Assembly: GCF_041687215.1 (NCBI RefSeq)
Contig: NZ_JAWLCI010000023.1
Span: 1 to 64,000, forward strand
Origin: Mariniphaga sp041687215
GTDB taxonomy: Bacteria; Bacteroidota; Bacteroidia; Bacteroidales; Prolixibacteraceae
DNA: 64,000 nucleotides
Direction of reading: 5' to 3'
Positions 43,036 through 50,696 of the stretch are shown here, piece after piece. Each line of letters begins with the position of its first letter. Positions within the stretch are counted from its first letter, which is position 1. Position numbers and translations under genes: made by a program. The notes beneath the pieces were generated by a model. That model was given only the letters and a program-made list of their open reading frames with translations. It did no database searches and was not told the DNA's origin.

Positions 43036-44685
43036 TTAATCGTTTCCTTTCTGTGCAGTTGAAGCCACCAGGTTTTCCAGCCGATCCAGCCGTTTTTTCA
43101 ACTGTTCGTTTTCGCTTTGCAACTCTTCCATCTGTTTTTGTTGTTGCTGAATGGCTTTTATGGCCACCACGGAAAACGCGGCATAATTCACACCCAGGTT
43201 TTCATCGTTTTCTCCGGTTATTTCCACCAGTTCAGGAAACAGTGGCTGTACATCTTCGGCAATAAAACCAATGGTTGGTTCAGACTGGGGATTACTTTTA
43301 AACCGGTAGCTAACCGGCTCCAGTTGCAACGCGCGTTTCAAAATATCTTCGCCAAGTGTTGTAATATCCGTTTTGAGCCGGCGATTGCTCGACGAGGTGT
43401 AGGTGCCGCTGGTTGCACTAAAGGTGCCGCGCAGGGTATTATTTGCATAGAACTGCAGATTTCCATTGGAATTTACGGTATATAATGTCCAGGAATTGTT
43501 GTTCGCGCCGCTGTTATGCAACCGGAGACCTTCAACAGGTTCCGGTGCATTGGTGGCAAGGACCCCATGGCGCACATGCAGGGAGGTAACGGGAGTAAGG
43601 ATTCCGATTCCAACTTTTCCCTGTACATAAAATTTTCCGGTGGTAAAATAACCGGAATACCCATTGGAATTATTAGCAACTCCAAATATACCGGTACTTC
43701 CTCTGCCATATACTCCATAATTATTTGATTCTCCCCATATACCGGCATAACTTCCTTCACCAAAAACACCTCTGCTCCATTGATTCATTATTGCTTTACC
43801 ATGAATACCGATATTTAATTCTGAGTCGAATGTATTAAGTGACTCACCCAAAATTCCAGTAAGTGCTCCGGAAATAGAAAAAGCAATGGGAGAATTTTCT
43901 GCGCTTCCCGTAAACGGCAGAGTAAGCCCTCCTTCGCCAGCTTCATCTTCTCCTGGTGACCACTGTGTGCCATTCCATTTGAGCACCTGCCCCGATGAAG
44001 CACCTGCTTGCGCAATTTTTGTTCCGGTTACTGCACTGTTGGCAATTTTTGTAGCAGTAACAGCATTATCGGCCAGTTTTAGCGGCGATGCATTTGTACC
44101 GGTGCCATCAAGCGTTGCGTCAGATACAACGGATTGCGTACCCCAATTATCGCCCCCGCCCGATGAAGGCAGTGTTACTGAGCCACCCCCTCTGGAAAGG
44201 GTAAGTGACGTTCCGTTAAGGCTCAGTTGCTGAATTTCGTTGTTGGGGTCGTTGTCGGCATCGTCCACCTTATCGTTTTCCACCGAATGTGCATGCAACG
44301 CAAACGGCACACTCAGCAACGGACTGGTACCGTTAACCGTGTAATTGCTGCCCCCCGACGGGTCAATTTCAGTACGGATAAAAAAGGGCCCTTTTGACCA
44401 GTCGATTTCAGAAAAAGTACCCAAAACCGGAATACCGCCCCCAATTTCAAGAGTCAGCAACCCGTTGGCATTGGTTTCGGGATTTGGGTTGAACAGTTCA
44501 GAATAAACGGTATTCCCATTACCGGAACCTTGTACAATACTCATTTTTACCCCAACAGGCCGGTTAATAACAAGGGAATTGCCCTCATCGCGCACCACCG
44601 CCTGGTAACTCATTTTCTGTGGACTTTGCGCCCAAACGGTAATAGCTAAAAGCAATAAAGCCAGGATTGAATATAACTTTTTCAT
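43036..44685 (-). CDS. Exported protein with S74 (endosialidase chaperone) domain
   Basis: 549-aa secreted protein. Signal peptide (about 1-19); N-terminal domain about 20-135 (PQKMSYQAVVRDEGNSLVIN, widespread in Bacteroidota surface proteins); a Gly/Ser/Thr-rich region about 150-270; triple-beta-like repeats (GVFGEGSYAGIWGESNNYGV then YGRGSTGIFG); and a C-terminal intramolecular chaperone of the S74 family with SSNRRLKTDITTLGEDIL, containing the Ser-Lys autocleavage dyad, then a coiled coil (QQQQKQMEELQSENEQLKKR). S74 domains trimerise fibres and cut themselves off; the protein may form a fibre on the cell surface. It starts 6 bp after a T9SS gene. Confidence 0.88.
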   Translation of the reverse strand: MKKLYSILALLLLAITVWAQSPQKMSYQAVVRDEGNSLVINRPVGVKMSIVQGSGNGNTVYSELFNPNPETNANGLLTLEIGGGIPVLGTFSEIDWSKGPFFIRTEIDPSGGSNYTVNGTSPLLSVPFALHAHSVENDKVDDADNDPNNEIQQLSLNGTSLTLSRGGGSVTLPSSGGGDNWGTQSVVSDATLDGTGTNASPLKLADNAVTATKIANSAVTGTKIAQAGASSGQVLKWNGTQWSPGEDEAGEGGLTLPFTGSAENSPIAFSISGALTGILGESLNTFDSELNIGIHGKAIMNQWSRGVFGEGSYAGIWGESNNYGVYGRGSTGIFGVANNSNGYSGYFTTGKFYVQGKVGIGILTPVTSLHVRHGVLATNAPEPVEGLRLHNSGANNNSWTLYTVNSNGNLQFYANNTLRGTFSATSGTYTSSSNRRLKTDITTLGEDILKRALQLEPVSYRFKSNPQSEPTIGFIAEDVQPLFPELVEITGENDENLGVNYAAFSVVAIKAIQQQQKQMEELQSENEQLKKRLDRLENLVASTAQKGND

Positions 44686-44691
44686 AACAGT

Positions 44692-45276
44692 TTATTTTTT
44701 AATGATTTTGAATGTTTTGGATTGAACAGATGAGGACTGCTTTAAAGATGTGGCTTTTACAACATGATAAACTTTTAAAAAGTAGGTGGCTGGTGCAAGA
44801 TGTTTCATCTGAATGTTTGTATGGTTTGCGGAAATATTTTTCTTTTCCAGTACCCGCCCGCCAATATTCAACAATTCATAGGCAAGCGGCTGCAAATCCT
44901 GATTCAGTGCAGAATCAACCCTGAGCGTTATAAAATCGGTTGTTGGATTAGGATAGGCTTGAACATCAATTCCGGAGAGCGGAATGTCTTCGGAAGATGT
45001 TACCACCGAAATTTCGTAAGGTTGCTGCACACCCTGAATCACCAGATTGCCTTCACCGGAAAGAACGGTGTAAACCACTTGTCCCACCGTAAAACTCGCC
45101 GAACCGCCCTGCCCTGTTGCAGTGCCGCCGGCAGCAGGAATGGCTTCCTGGGCATAAGTTGTCATTATCATTCCGGATAAAAAGAAAATTGCGGCAACCC
45201 ATTTTACCCAATTCTGTAAATTGGCTCTGTTTATTTTTGCATCTGATTTTATATACTTTCCCTTTAAACTTTTCAT
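44692..45276 (-). CDS. T9SS cargo protein with type A sorting domain
   Basis: 194-aa secreted protein. A signal segment lies at about 25-43 (WVKWVAAIFFLSGMIMTTYA); the short mature domain reads GGTATGQGGSASFTVGQVVY and VIQGVQQPYEISV, a pattern that often precedes T9SS sorting domains in Bacteroidota surface proteins. The sorting domain itself has VQAYPNPTTDFITLRV, YELLNIGGRVLEKKNI and a C-terminal KTFKIIKK. It is coupled to the S74-domain gene downstream (6 bp) and to a lipoprotein gene upstream (8 bp), so these may build one surface structure. Confidence 0.87.
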   Translation of the reverse strand: MKSLKGKYIKSDAKINRANLQNWVKWVAAIFFLSGMIMTTYAQEAIPAAGGTATGQGGSASFTVGQVVYTVLSGEGNLVIQGVQQPYEISVVTSSEDIPLSGIDVQAYPNPTTDFITLRVDSALNQDLQPLAYELLNIGGRVLEKKNISANHTNIQMKHLAPATYFLKVYHVVKATSLKQSSSVQSKTFKIIKK

Positions 45277-45284
45277 AATTGCGT

Positions 45285-45842
45285 TTAGTTAAATTCAAAC
45301 TTTCCGGAAAGGGTATGTGAATATTCCTGCCCGGTGGCTGCATCAACAAAAACCATTATGCCGTTAAAATTTCCGGTGGCCGACATTTTTGCCAATATGC
45401 CTGTTCCGGTTTTTTTAAACTCTGAAACATTCATCGATACGGTTTTTGAAACTAAAATTGTATTGCTGCTTAAATCGGTTACAGAAATGTGATAACTGTC
45501 ATTATACTGCATTTCAAAAAGTTTTTTTTCGGCAGGAAAAACAAGATTTATGGATAACCCCTGATCATGATCCTGGTAATTAATAAGAGCTGTTTCAGAA
45601 ACACTTTCGCTGGCGGGTAAAATATATCCGGTAGCTTTATCGTAATCACTTATCCCGTCCATTTTTTTTATTTCAAAATCTCCATTTAAAAGCGAACCGC
45701 TTAAAGCAAAGTTTATGAAACTTCCTTTTGGGTTAGTATCTAATTTACTGCAACTTGTAAGAACTATCAGCAAAGTAACAAGTGTTAAAACAAATGAGTA
45801 GGGTCGAAGAATTACAGTTTTTTTTAAAGATATTGTTTTCAT
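45285..45842 (-). CDS. Lipoprotein, unknown function
   Basis: 185-aa lipoprotein; signal LTLVTLLIVLTSC with lipid on about Cys31. The mature part is predicted beta-sandwich (YHISVTDLSSNTILVSKTVS, ILAKMSATGNFNGIMVFV) and ends HTLSGKFEFN. No motif recognised. It lies 8 bp before a T9SS cargo gene and 96 bp after a small membrane-protein gene; its surroundings suggest a surface or periplasmic partner of the S74 protein. Confidence 0.78.
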   Translation of the reverse strand: MKTISLKKTVILRPYSFVLTLVTLLIVLTSCSKLDTNPKGSFINFALSGSLLNGDFEIKKMDGISDYDKATGYILPASESVSETALINYQDHDQGLSINLVFPAEKKLFEMQYNDSYHISVTDLSSNTILVSKTVSMNVSEFKKTGTGILAKMSATGNFNGIMVFVDAATGQEYSHTLSGKFEFN

Positions 45843-45938
45843 AATAAATATTTTTTTGGATTACTAATTCGGAAACTTCAGGTTATATGACCATTTCAGG
45901 TTTAATAGAATCATTACCAGAGAAATTGCAACTTGTTT

Positions 45939-46286
45939 TTATAGATTTTTGAACCATTCCGCATATTTTTCGCCCAGGAAAGGCAGTACCTTTTCACGGC
46001 CGTTTACGGCACTGATGAGGCCCATTATCCACATATAGAGAAAAAAGAATACGGCTACCAGGTTAATAATCCAGCCCAATATGGGAATAACTCCTACCAT
46101 TCCCACCACAAGTCCGGTGAGCAGAAGGCCCAGCATTTGCCGTATGTGGAACGAGGCCAGGGGATGCTTTTTGCTGCTGTTCATTACAAGCGCCACCACA
46201 AAACCAATGAGGGTAATGTATGCAATGATGGCGATGGTTTTTCCTTCGTCAGAGGTTGTTGTTACACTTTTTTCAGTTGTTTCCAT
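45939..46286 (-). CDS. Small inner-membrane protein (DUF4870-like)
   Basis: 115-aa protein with three hydrophobic segments (about 17-36, 52-70, 73-95). The signature KHPLASFHIRQMLGLLL and ISAVNGREKVLPFLG fit the DUF4870-like group of small membrane proteins, of unknown function. It starts 9 bp after a lipoprotein gene on the same strand and belongs to the long exported-protein set. Confidence 0.82.
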   Translation of the reverse strand: METTEKSVTTTSDEGKTIAIIAYITLIGFVVALVMNSSKKHPLASFHIRQMLGLLLTGLVVGMVGVIPILGWIINLVAVFFFLYMWIMGLISAVNGREKVLPFLGEKYAEWFKNL

Positions 46287-46295
46287 TTTGTTGTT

Positions 46296-46838
46296 TTATT
46301 TTATTTTTCTTACATAAAATTCTCCAGCAGAAACAGTCAATGTTTCACCAGTAAGCGGCTCTCGAATAATACCTGAAAACGTTCCTTTAATTTCGTTTTC
46401 ATTGAGTACTGAAATAGTACCAGAAGAAACCGGACCTTCGAGTGCCGTAGCATAAACGGTAGTAGGGTCAAAGATGTACCCGATGTTTACACCCTTGAAA
46501 TTGCCACCTTCCACCACCTCCAGGCCTGAATAAGTACCAGCCCCAACTGGCTCAAGGTCGAAAAACTGAATTGTTATGGCTTGTTGGATTTCATTTTCAC
46601 CTTCGATATATGCCGTATGCTGAACTCCGTTGTTTCCGGCAAGCCCCTGCAGGGTTTTTTGTTCTTTCATTTCAATCCATTGTCCGTCAATTTTGGCTTT
46701 CATAAAGTAATTACCGGTTTCTTCTTCCGGGGTTTCATCTTTATTGCACCCGTTAAAAACACTGGCCAGCAGCAGAAATATAAAAAATACAGATGCCGGT
46801 TTTACAATTTTTCGTAAAGTGATTTTTAATTCTTTCAT
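46296..46838 (-). CDS. Lipoprotein, unknown function
   Basis: 180-aa lipoprotein; signal ASVFFIFLLLASVFNGC with lipid on Cys31. The mature domain starts YFMKAKIDGQWIEMKEQKTL and ends GEFYVRKIK, with ITIQFFDLEPVGAGTYSG in the middle, a layout I know from short DUF6252-like Bacteroidota lipoproteins. Predicted beta-barrel or sandwich. It lies 29 bp after the gene at 46868 and 9 bp before the DUF4870-like gene. Confidence 0.78.
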   Translation of the reverse strand: MKELKITLRKIVKPASVFFIFLLLASVFNGCNKDETPEEETGNYFMKAKIDGQWIEMKEQKTLQGLAGNNGVQHTAYIEGENEIQQAITIQFFDLEPVGAGTYSGLEVVEGGNFKGVNIGYIFDPTTVYATALEGPVSSGTISVLNENEIKGTFSGIIREPLTGETLTVSAGEFYVRKIK

Positions 46839-46867
46839 ATCTAAATAATTTTTTTTAGAATCTTTTA

Positions 46868-47566
46868 TTACCAGAAATAGCTTGCCATCCAGATGATGGG
46901 CGGATTTTCAACCGGATTGGTCATTTTCACTTTTTCGGGGAATGAAGCCCTTACATCGGGATTGGTTTTAAATACAGACTGTATCTGGTATTCCACCAGG
47001 TTCAGACCTTTTTTCAACCTGATGTCGTAATCCAGATTCACTTCCACATCCTTTTCATTGTAATAGTCGTAATTATTACATTGTTTCTTTAGTTCCACAT
47101 CTTCGGTTACCAGCAAAACTTTATAAAACGAAGCTTCAACAGCATCGTTGTAGCCGTCGTCTTCCATCCACAACTTTAGTTTTTCATCGGTAACAGGGAA
47201 GAGTGAACCCGACCACTGATTGTTGGCCCATAAGGCAATAAATCCGGCATCGCGGGCAATTTTGGGTTCGCCTTCAGGAAAATCGTCGGGGTTGCCACAA
47301 ACGTACTGGAAACCATACACCAGCCTGTCGATGTAAAACTCCCGTTCTTCGTTGGTAAGAATCCCGGTGGGATCATCAGAAAGATCGATTTCCAGTGTTC
47401 CGTCGGCGCTAAGAGTGCCAATTTTTACCAGCTTTTCTAAACCAAACATGGTGAGAACCACATCCATTTCGCCTTTTTCATGATTGACTACTTTACCGCT
47501 GAATTTTTGTGCCTGAGCAGTTATGACGAATACAGCCAAAATCGTTAAAAATGAGAATCTTTTCAT
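46868..47566 (-). CDS. Exported protein, head of the LytTR-adjacent gene set
   Basis: 232-aa protein with a signal peptide (MKRFSFLTILAVFVITAQA). The mature part has a beta-rich domain (KFSGKVVNHEKGEMDVVLTM), three conserved-looking Trp residues in the second half, and the ending PPIIWMASYFW. No family recognised. It is the first gene of the long leftward set that ends at 41792 and has the shared 16-bp element about 95 bp upstream of its start. Confidence 0.75.
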   Translation of the reverse strand: MKRFSFLTILAVFVITAQAQKFSGKVVNHEKGEMDVVLTMFGLEKLVKIGTLSADGTLEIDLSDDPTGILTNEEREFYIDRLVYGFQYVCGNPDDFPEGEPKIARDAGFIALWANNQWSGSLFPVTDEKLKLWMEDDGYNDAVEASFYKVLLVTEDVELKKQCNNYDYYNEKDVEVNLDYDIRLKKGLNLVEYQIQSVFKTNPDVRASFPEKVKMTNPVENPPIIWMASYFW

Positions 47567-47650
47567 TCAGGTAATTATTATTATTTACTAAAAAAATTAA
47601 ATACATCAAGAGTTAAATATCTTAAAACTTATTAAATGTATTGAAGCTTT

Positions 47651-47680
47651 TATTTTCATACAACCATAAATGAGTGTAAT
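47651..47680 (-). promoter_or_regulatory. Candidate LytTR-regulator site B
   Basis: Plus-strand TATTTTCATA followed by the core CAACCATAAATGAGTG (47661-47676). It differs from site A at two bases of the 16-base core. It lies 85-115 bp before the gene at 47566 and 80 bp after the end of the LytTR regulator gene. Confidence 0.55.
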
Positions 47681-47759
47681 GAAATAATCAGGGTGTGAAA
47701 GGTGAATTTGGATGAGTATTGGTTCTTTTCAGCTAATTGAAACAGCAGATTTGCAGAAA

Positions 47760-48476
47760 TTACAGTATGCGTTTCAGTATTTCATCGCGGCTGTTTCGCG
47801 AAACCGGCAGAACTTTGCCATTGGACATGACCAGTTCGCCACCATCGTGTTTCAGGTATTTTTTTATGTGATGAAGGTTAACCAGATATGATTTGTGTAT
47901 GCGGTAAAACTGGCTTACTGGTAAATTTGATTCGAAATATTTAAGGGTTTTGCTGGCTACAATCCGGCGTTCTCCGGTCAGGTTCAGCTCGCAGTAGTTG
48001 CTGTCTGATTTGCAGTAGATAATTTCATCCCAGGGAATCAGCTCAATACCGTCGGCATCGGGAACCGGTATTTTCCCTGAAACCGTTTGGTTCGTTTTTT
48101 TATTCTGTTTTTCAGCTTTAACTTTTTCAATAATACGTTTCAAATCATCTGATTGAACCGGCTTCAGCAGGTATCCGCTGGCCAGGGTTTCCACAGCTTT
48201 AACGGCATACTCAAGATGGGCCGTGGTAAAAACCACCCACGTTGGAAGGTCTTGCATCAGCTCCACCAAATCGAGGCCTGATAAACCCGGCATATCGACA
48301 TCCAAAAAAAGAAGATCGGGTTTTTCTGTGTGCAGTTTTTTTAATCCTTCCACCGGATTGGTGGCTGTAAATACAATTTCTATATCGTTGGAATGATATT
48401 CTTTTAAGTCGAACAAAAGCGTTTCTATTGCATGTTTTTCGTCGTCGATAATGGCTACTTTCAGCTTCATTTGCAT
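47760..48476 (-). CDS. LytTR-family response regulator
   Basis: 238-aa response regulator. Receiver domain about 1-125 with IIDDEKHA, phosphoacceptor Asp59 (LFLDVDMPGLSG), VVFTTAH and LLKPV; then a LytTR DNA-binding domain (about 140-238) with DEIIYCKSDSNYCELNLTGE, LKYFESNLPVSQFYRIHKSY and LVNLHHIKKY. A second Met at 48470 is also a possible start. It lies 36 bp after the histidine kinase gene and must be its partner. LytTR proteins bind two short direct repeats; the shared element at 41748 and 47651 is the likely target. Confidence 0.95.
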   Translation of the reverse strand: MQMKLKVAIIDDEKHAIETLLFDLKEYHSNDIEIVFTATNPVEGLKKLHTEKPDLLFLDVDMPGLSGLDLVELMQDLPTWVVFTTAHLEYAVKAVETLASGYLLKPVQSDDLKRIIEKVKAEKQNKKTNQTVSGKIPVPDADGIELIPWDEIIYCKSDSNYCELNLTGERRIVASKTLKYFESNLPVSQFYRIHKSYLVNLHHIKKYLKHDGGELVMSNGKVLPVSRNSRDEILKRIL

Positions 48477-48512
48477 TTCAGTTAACTTAAGTTTCGATTT
48501 TAAAAATAACTA

Positions 48513-50438
48513 TTAATTTGGTTTTTCATCGGTGTGGACAGGCAACTTAATTTTTACCTCAGTACCTGTTGGATGCCCATCTTTCGTTAAATCCAAAATT
48601 TTTATGTTTTCATTTTCGGTTTGTTTTTCGGCAGTTAATTCAATCCGTTTACGGGTAAGTTCCATGGCAACCGATTTATGCTGCGGATTTTGAATAGACC
48701 GGATGTTTTTGGAATAACTCCTCCCCACTCCATTATCTCGAATAACAAAACAAAGATTTGAATTGCTTTTGGAAACCTTAACCAAAAGTTCTTTCACGCC
48801 GGTTTTGGGCGCCAGGCCATGTACAATGGCATTTTCAACATAGGGTTGCAAGATAAGCGGAGGCACCTGCCAGTTATCTTTGTCCACATCAGAGGCAACT
48901 TTCAGCGCGAAACCAAAATCTTCACGAAAACGCATTTGTTCCAGTTCAACATACAGGGCAAGTGCTTCCAGTTCTTCTTTCAGCGAAATGAAATCTTTTG
49001 AAGAATAGTGTAAAATGAGTCGGATAAGCCGGGCAAATTTATTCAGGTAATCCGATGCTTTTTTGGTTTCACTGGAAATGATATACGCCCGGATGGAATT
49101 GAGTGAATTGAAAATAAAATGCGGATTCATTTGCGCCCGCAATGCAGTCAATCTCAACTTGTTCATTTCATTTTCGATTGATTGCCTGGTTTGTTCTACT
49201 ATTTTTATCCGGTAACCCATCCCGATGGAAAAAATAAACACTTCAACAGCAGTTCCTATCATTATGTATCTGATGTTCCATAAAACCATGGAAAGCACAG
49301 CTCCGGTTAAATAAAAAAAACTCCCGCCCACCAGGAATAAAACAAGTTTATTGCGGTATTTTTTCAGAATATAAACATAGGCTGCCAAACTAAAAACAAT
49401 CATAAAATAGCGCTGGAAATTCATGATGTGCCTTTCGTAATTATTTAAAGGATTTACAGTTATAACAGTAATCTGAATCAAAACAACTGTTACCAGCAAA
49501 ATAAGCGCATAATGAATTGCCTTGTTAAGTTTCGGAAAATCGATTTTGGCATTCATAAAAATGCGGGCAAATATCAAATAAGATATATTTATACCAACCT
49601 GTATGGTTTCGTAAAACAGATAACCAAAAACCGGAAATGTGCTTTGCAGAAACTGCCAGATATAGTACGTGCGGGTGCCAATAAACAAAATAAGCGAAAA
49701 CAGATAAAGCGAATACCAGACATAAAGCCTGTCGTTATACATAAAGTAAAACCCGATAAAATAGAAAAACATCAGCAACATTCCCCCAATGAAAAAGAAA
49801 TAGGGCATTTGCGTGTTGAAAAAAAAGCGGCTGACATAATCAGAAATAAAATCAACGGTTTCGCTGTTGCGATAAGTAGGAACAACCAAACTGTTTTTAC
49901 GGGTAATTTGCCTGACTTTTACAAAAATAAAACGGTCTTCAATCAGTTCTCCTGGCCTGAACGGAATATAGGTAATATCTTTTACTCCTGCCGACCTGTC
50001 CTTATTCATGACTCCTGCTTTACGAAATGCCAGCGTATCGTTTTGCGGGAAATAGAGCGTAATATCATCGTAATAACCAAAACGAACAAACCAAAGATCT
50101 GAGACAGCTAAATCTGTATCGCCAAAATCGATTAAGAACCAGTATATTTCATTTCCCGAAGTCAGGTATCTGCGGGGAATTTCAGTAAATGAAGGCCTGA
50201 ATTCCGGAGCAGAAACCTGATGAATATCTAAGGTATTATTTTTTGTAATGAAAACTTTTGCGGAGGTTACTCCCTCGTGAATCAAAAATCCTGAATCTGG
50301 CTTTTGAGCTAAATTGAATGCGGAAACAGTGACCGGCAACCAAACACTGATTATTAAAAGCAACAGGCTTTTTAAAGAATATTTATTTAAAAATGAACCC
50401 CGTACGATACTCTGCATGCCCGGAAAATTTACCTTCAT
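48513..50438 (-). CDS. 7TM-DISM histidine kinase (LytS-like output)
   Basis: 641-aa sensor kinase of the inner membrane. After a signal peptide (about 25-41) comes a periplasmic sensor domain (about 45-205, 7TMR-DISMED2-like, with IYWFLIDFGDTDLAVSDLWF), then seven membrane segments (about 212-410), a short coiled coil, and a His_kinase domain with the phosphorylated His440 (RAQMNPHFIFNSLNSIR) and an ATPase part with PYVENAIVHGL and VIRDNGVGR. DISMED2-like domains bind carbohydrates or similar ligands, which suits a surface-polysaccharide response. It is the first gene of the two-component operon, 36 bp before the LytTR regulator gene. Confidence 0.93.
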   Translation of the reverse strand: MKVNFPGMQSIVRGSFLNKYSLKSLLLLIISVWLPVTVSAFNLAQKPDSGFLIHEGVTSAKVFITKNNTLDIHQVSAPEFRPSFTEIPRRYLTSGNEIYWFLIDFGDTDLAVSDLWFVRFGYYDDITLYFPQNDTLAFRKAGVMNKDRSAGVKDITYIPFRPGELIEDRFIFVKVRQITRKNSLVVPTYRNSETVDFISDYVSRFFFNTQMPYFFFIGGMLLMFFYFIGFYFMYNDRLYVWYSLYLFSLILFIGTRTYYIWQFLQSTFPVFGYLFYETIQVGINISYLIFARIFMNAKIDFPKLNKAIHYALILLVTVVLIQITVITVNPLNNYERHIMNFQRYFMIVFSLAAYVYILKKYRNKLVLFLVGGSFFYLTGAVLSMVLWNIRYIMIGTAVEVFIFSIGMGYRIKIVEQTRQSIENEMNKLRLTALRAQMNPHFIFNSLNSIRAYIISSETKKASDYLNKFARLIRLILHYSSKDFISLKEELEALALYVELEQMRFREDFGFALKVASDVDKDNWQVPPLILQPYVENAIVHGLAPKTGVKELLVKVSKSNSNLCFVIRDNGVGRSYSKNIRSIQNPQHKSVAMELTRKRIELTAEKQTENENIKILDLTKDGHPTGTEVKIKLPVHTDEKPN

Positions 50439-50590
50439 TCATTTTAATTGTTTAAGAAAATGAAATCTTAACTGCTGTAAAACCCTGACAAATTAACACT
50501 TATTACTTGCATTTGTTGAAAATGTTTCGGATTTAAGTACAATTCAAATACAGTAATTATCTTTAAACCGAAACTTGTCAACTTCAAATT

Positions 50591-50696
50591 ATGAAACGAA
50601 CATGAATTTTTATTCTTCAAATTCACAAACAAGAAGAATTAAAATTCATCGAGAGTTACATCGAATACAAATGGAATAAACAATTTTAATGAGATG
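50591..50696 (+). promoter_or_regulatory. Dispersed leader element, copy P (before the six-hairpin-like lipoprotein gene)
   Basis: 106-nt region from ATGAAACGAACATG (50591) to the start codon at 50694. It shares with copies V and L the first 14 bases (one change), AAGAATTAAAATTCAT with the GAGTT box at 50652-50656, and AACAATTTTAAT just before the ATG. The arms of the inverted repeat are changed (CATCGAAT and ATGAGATG) and pair less well. The first ATG opens a frame of only four codons. Confidence 0.5.
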
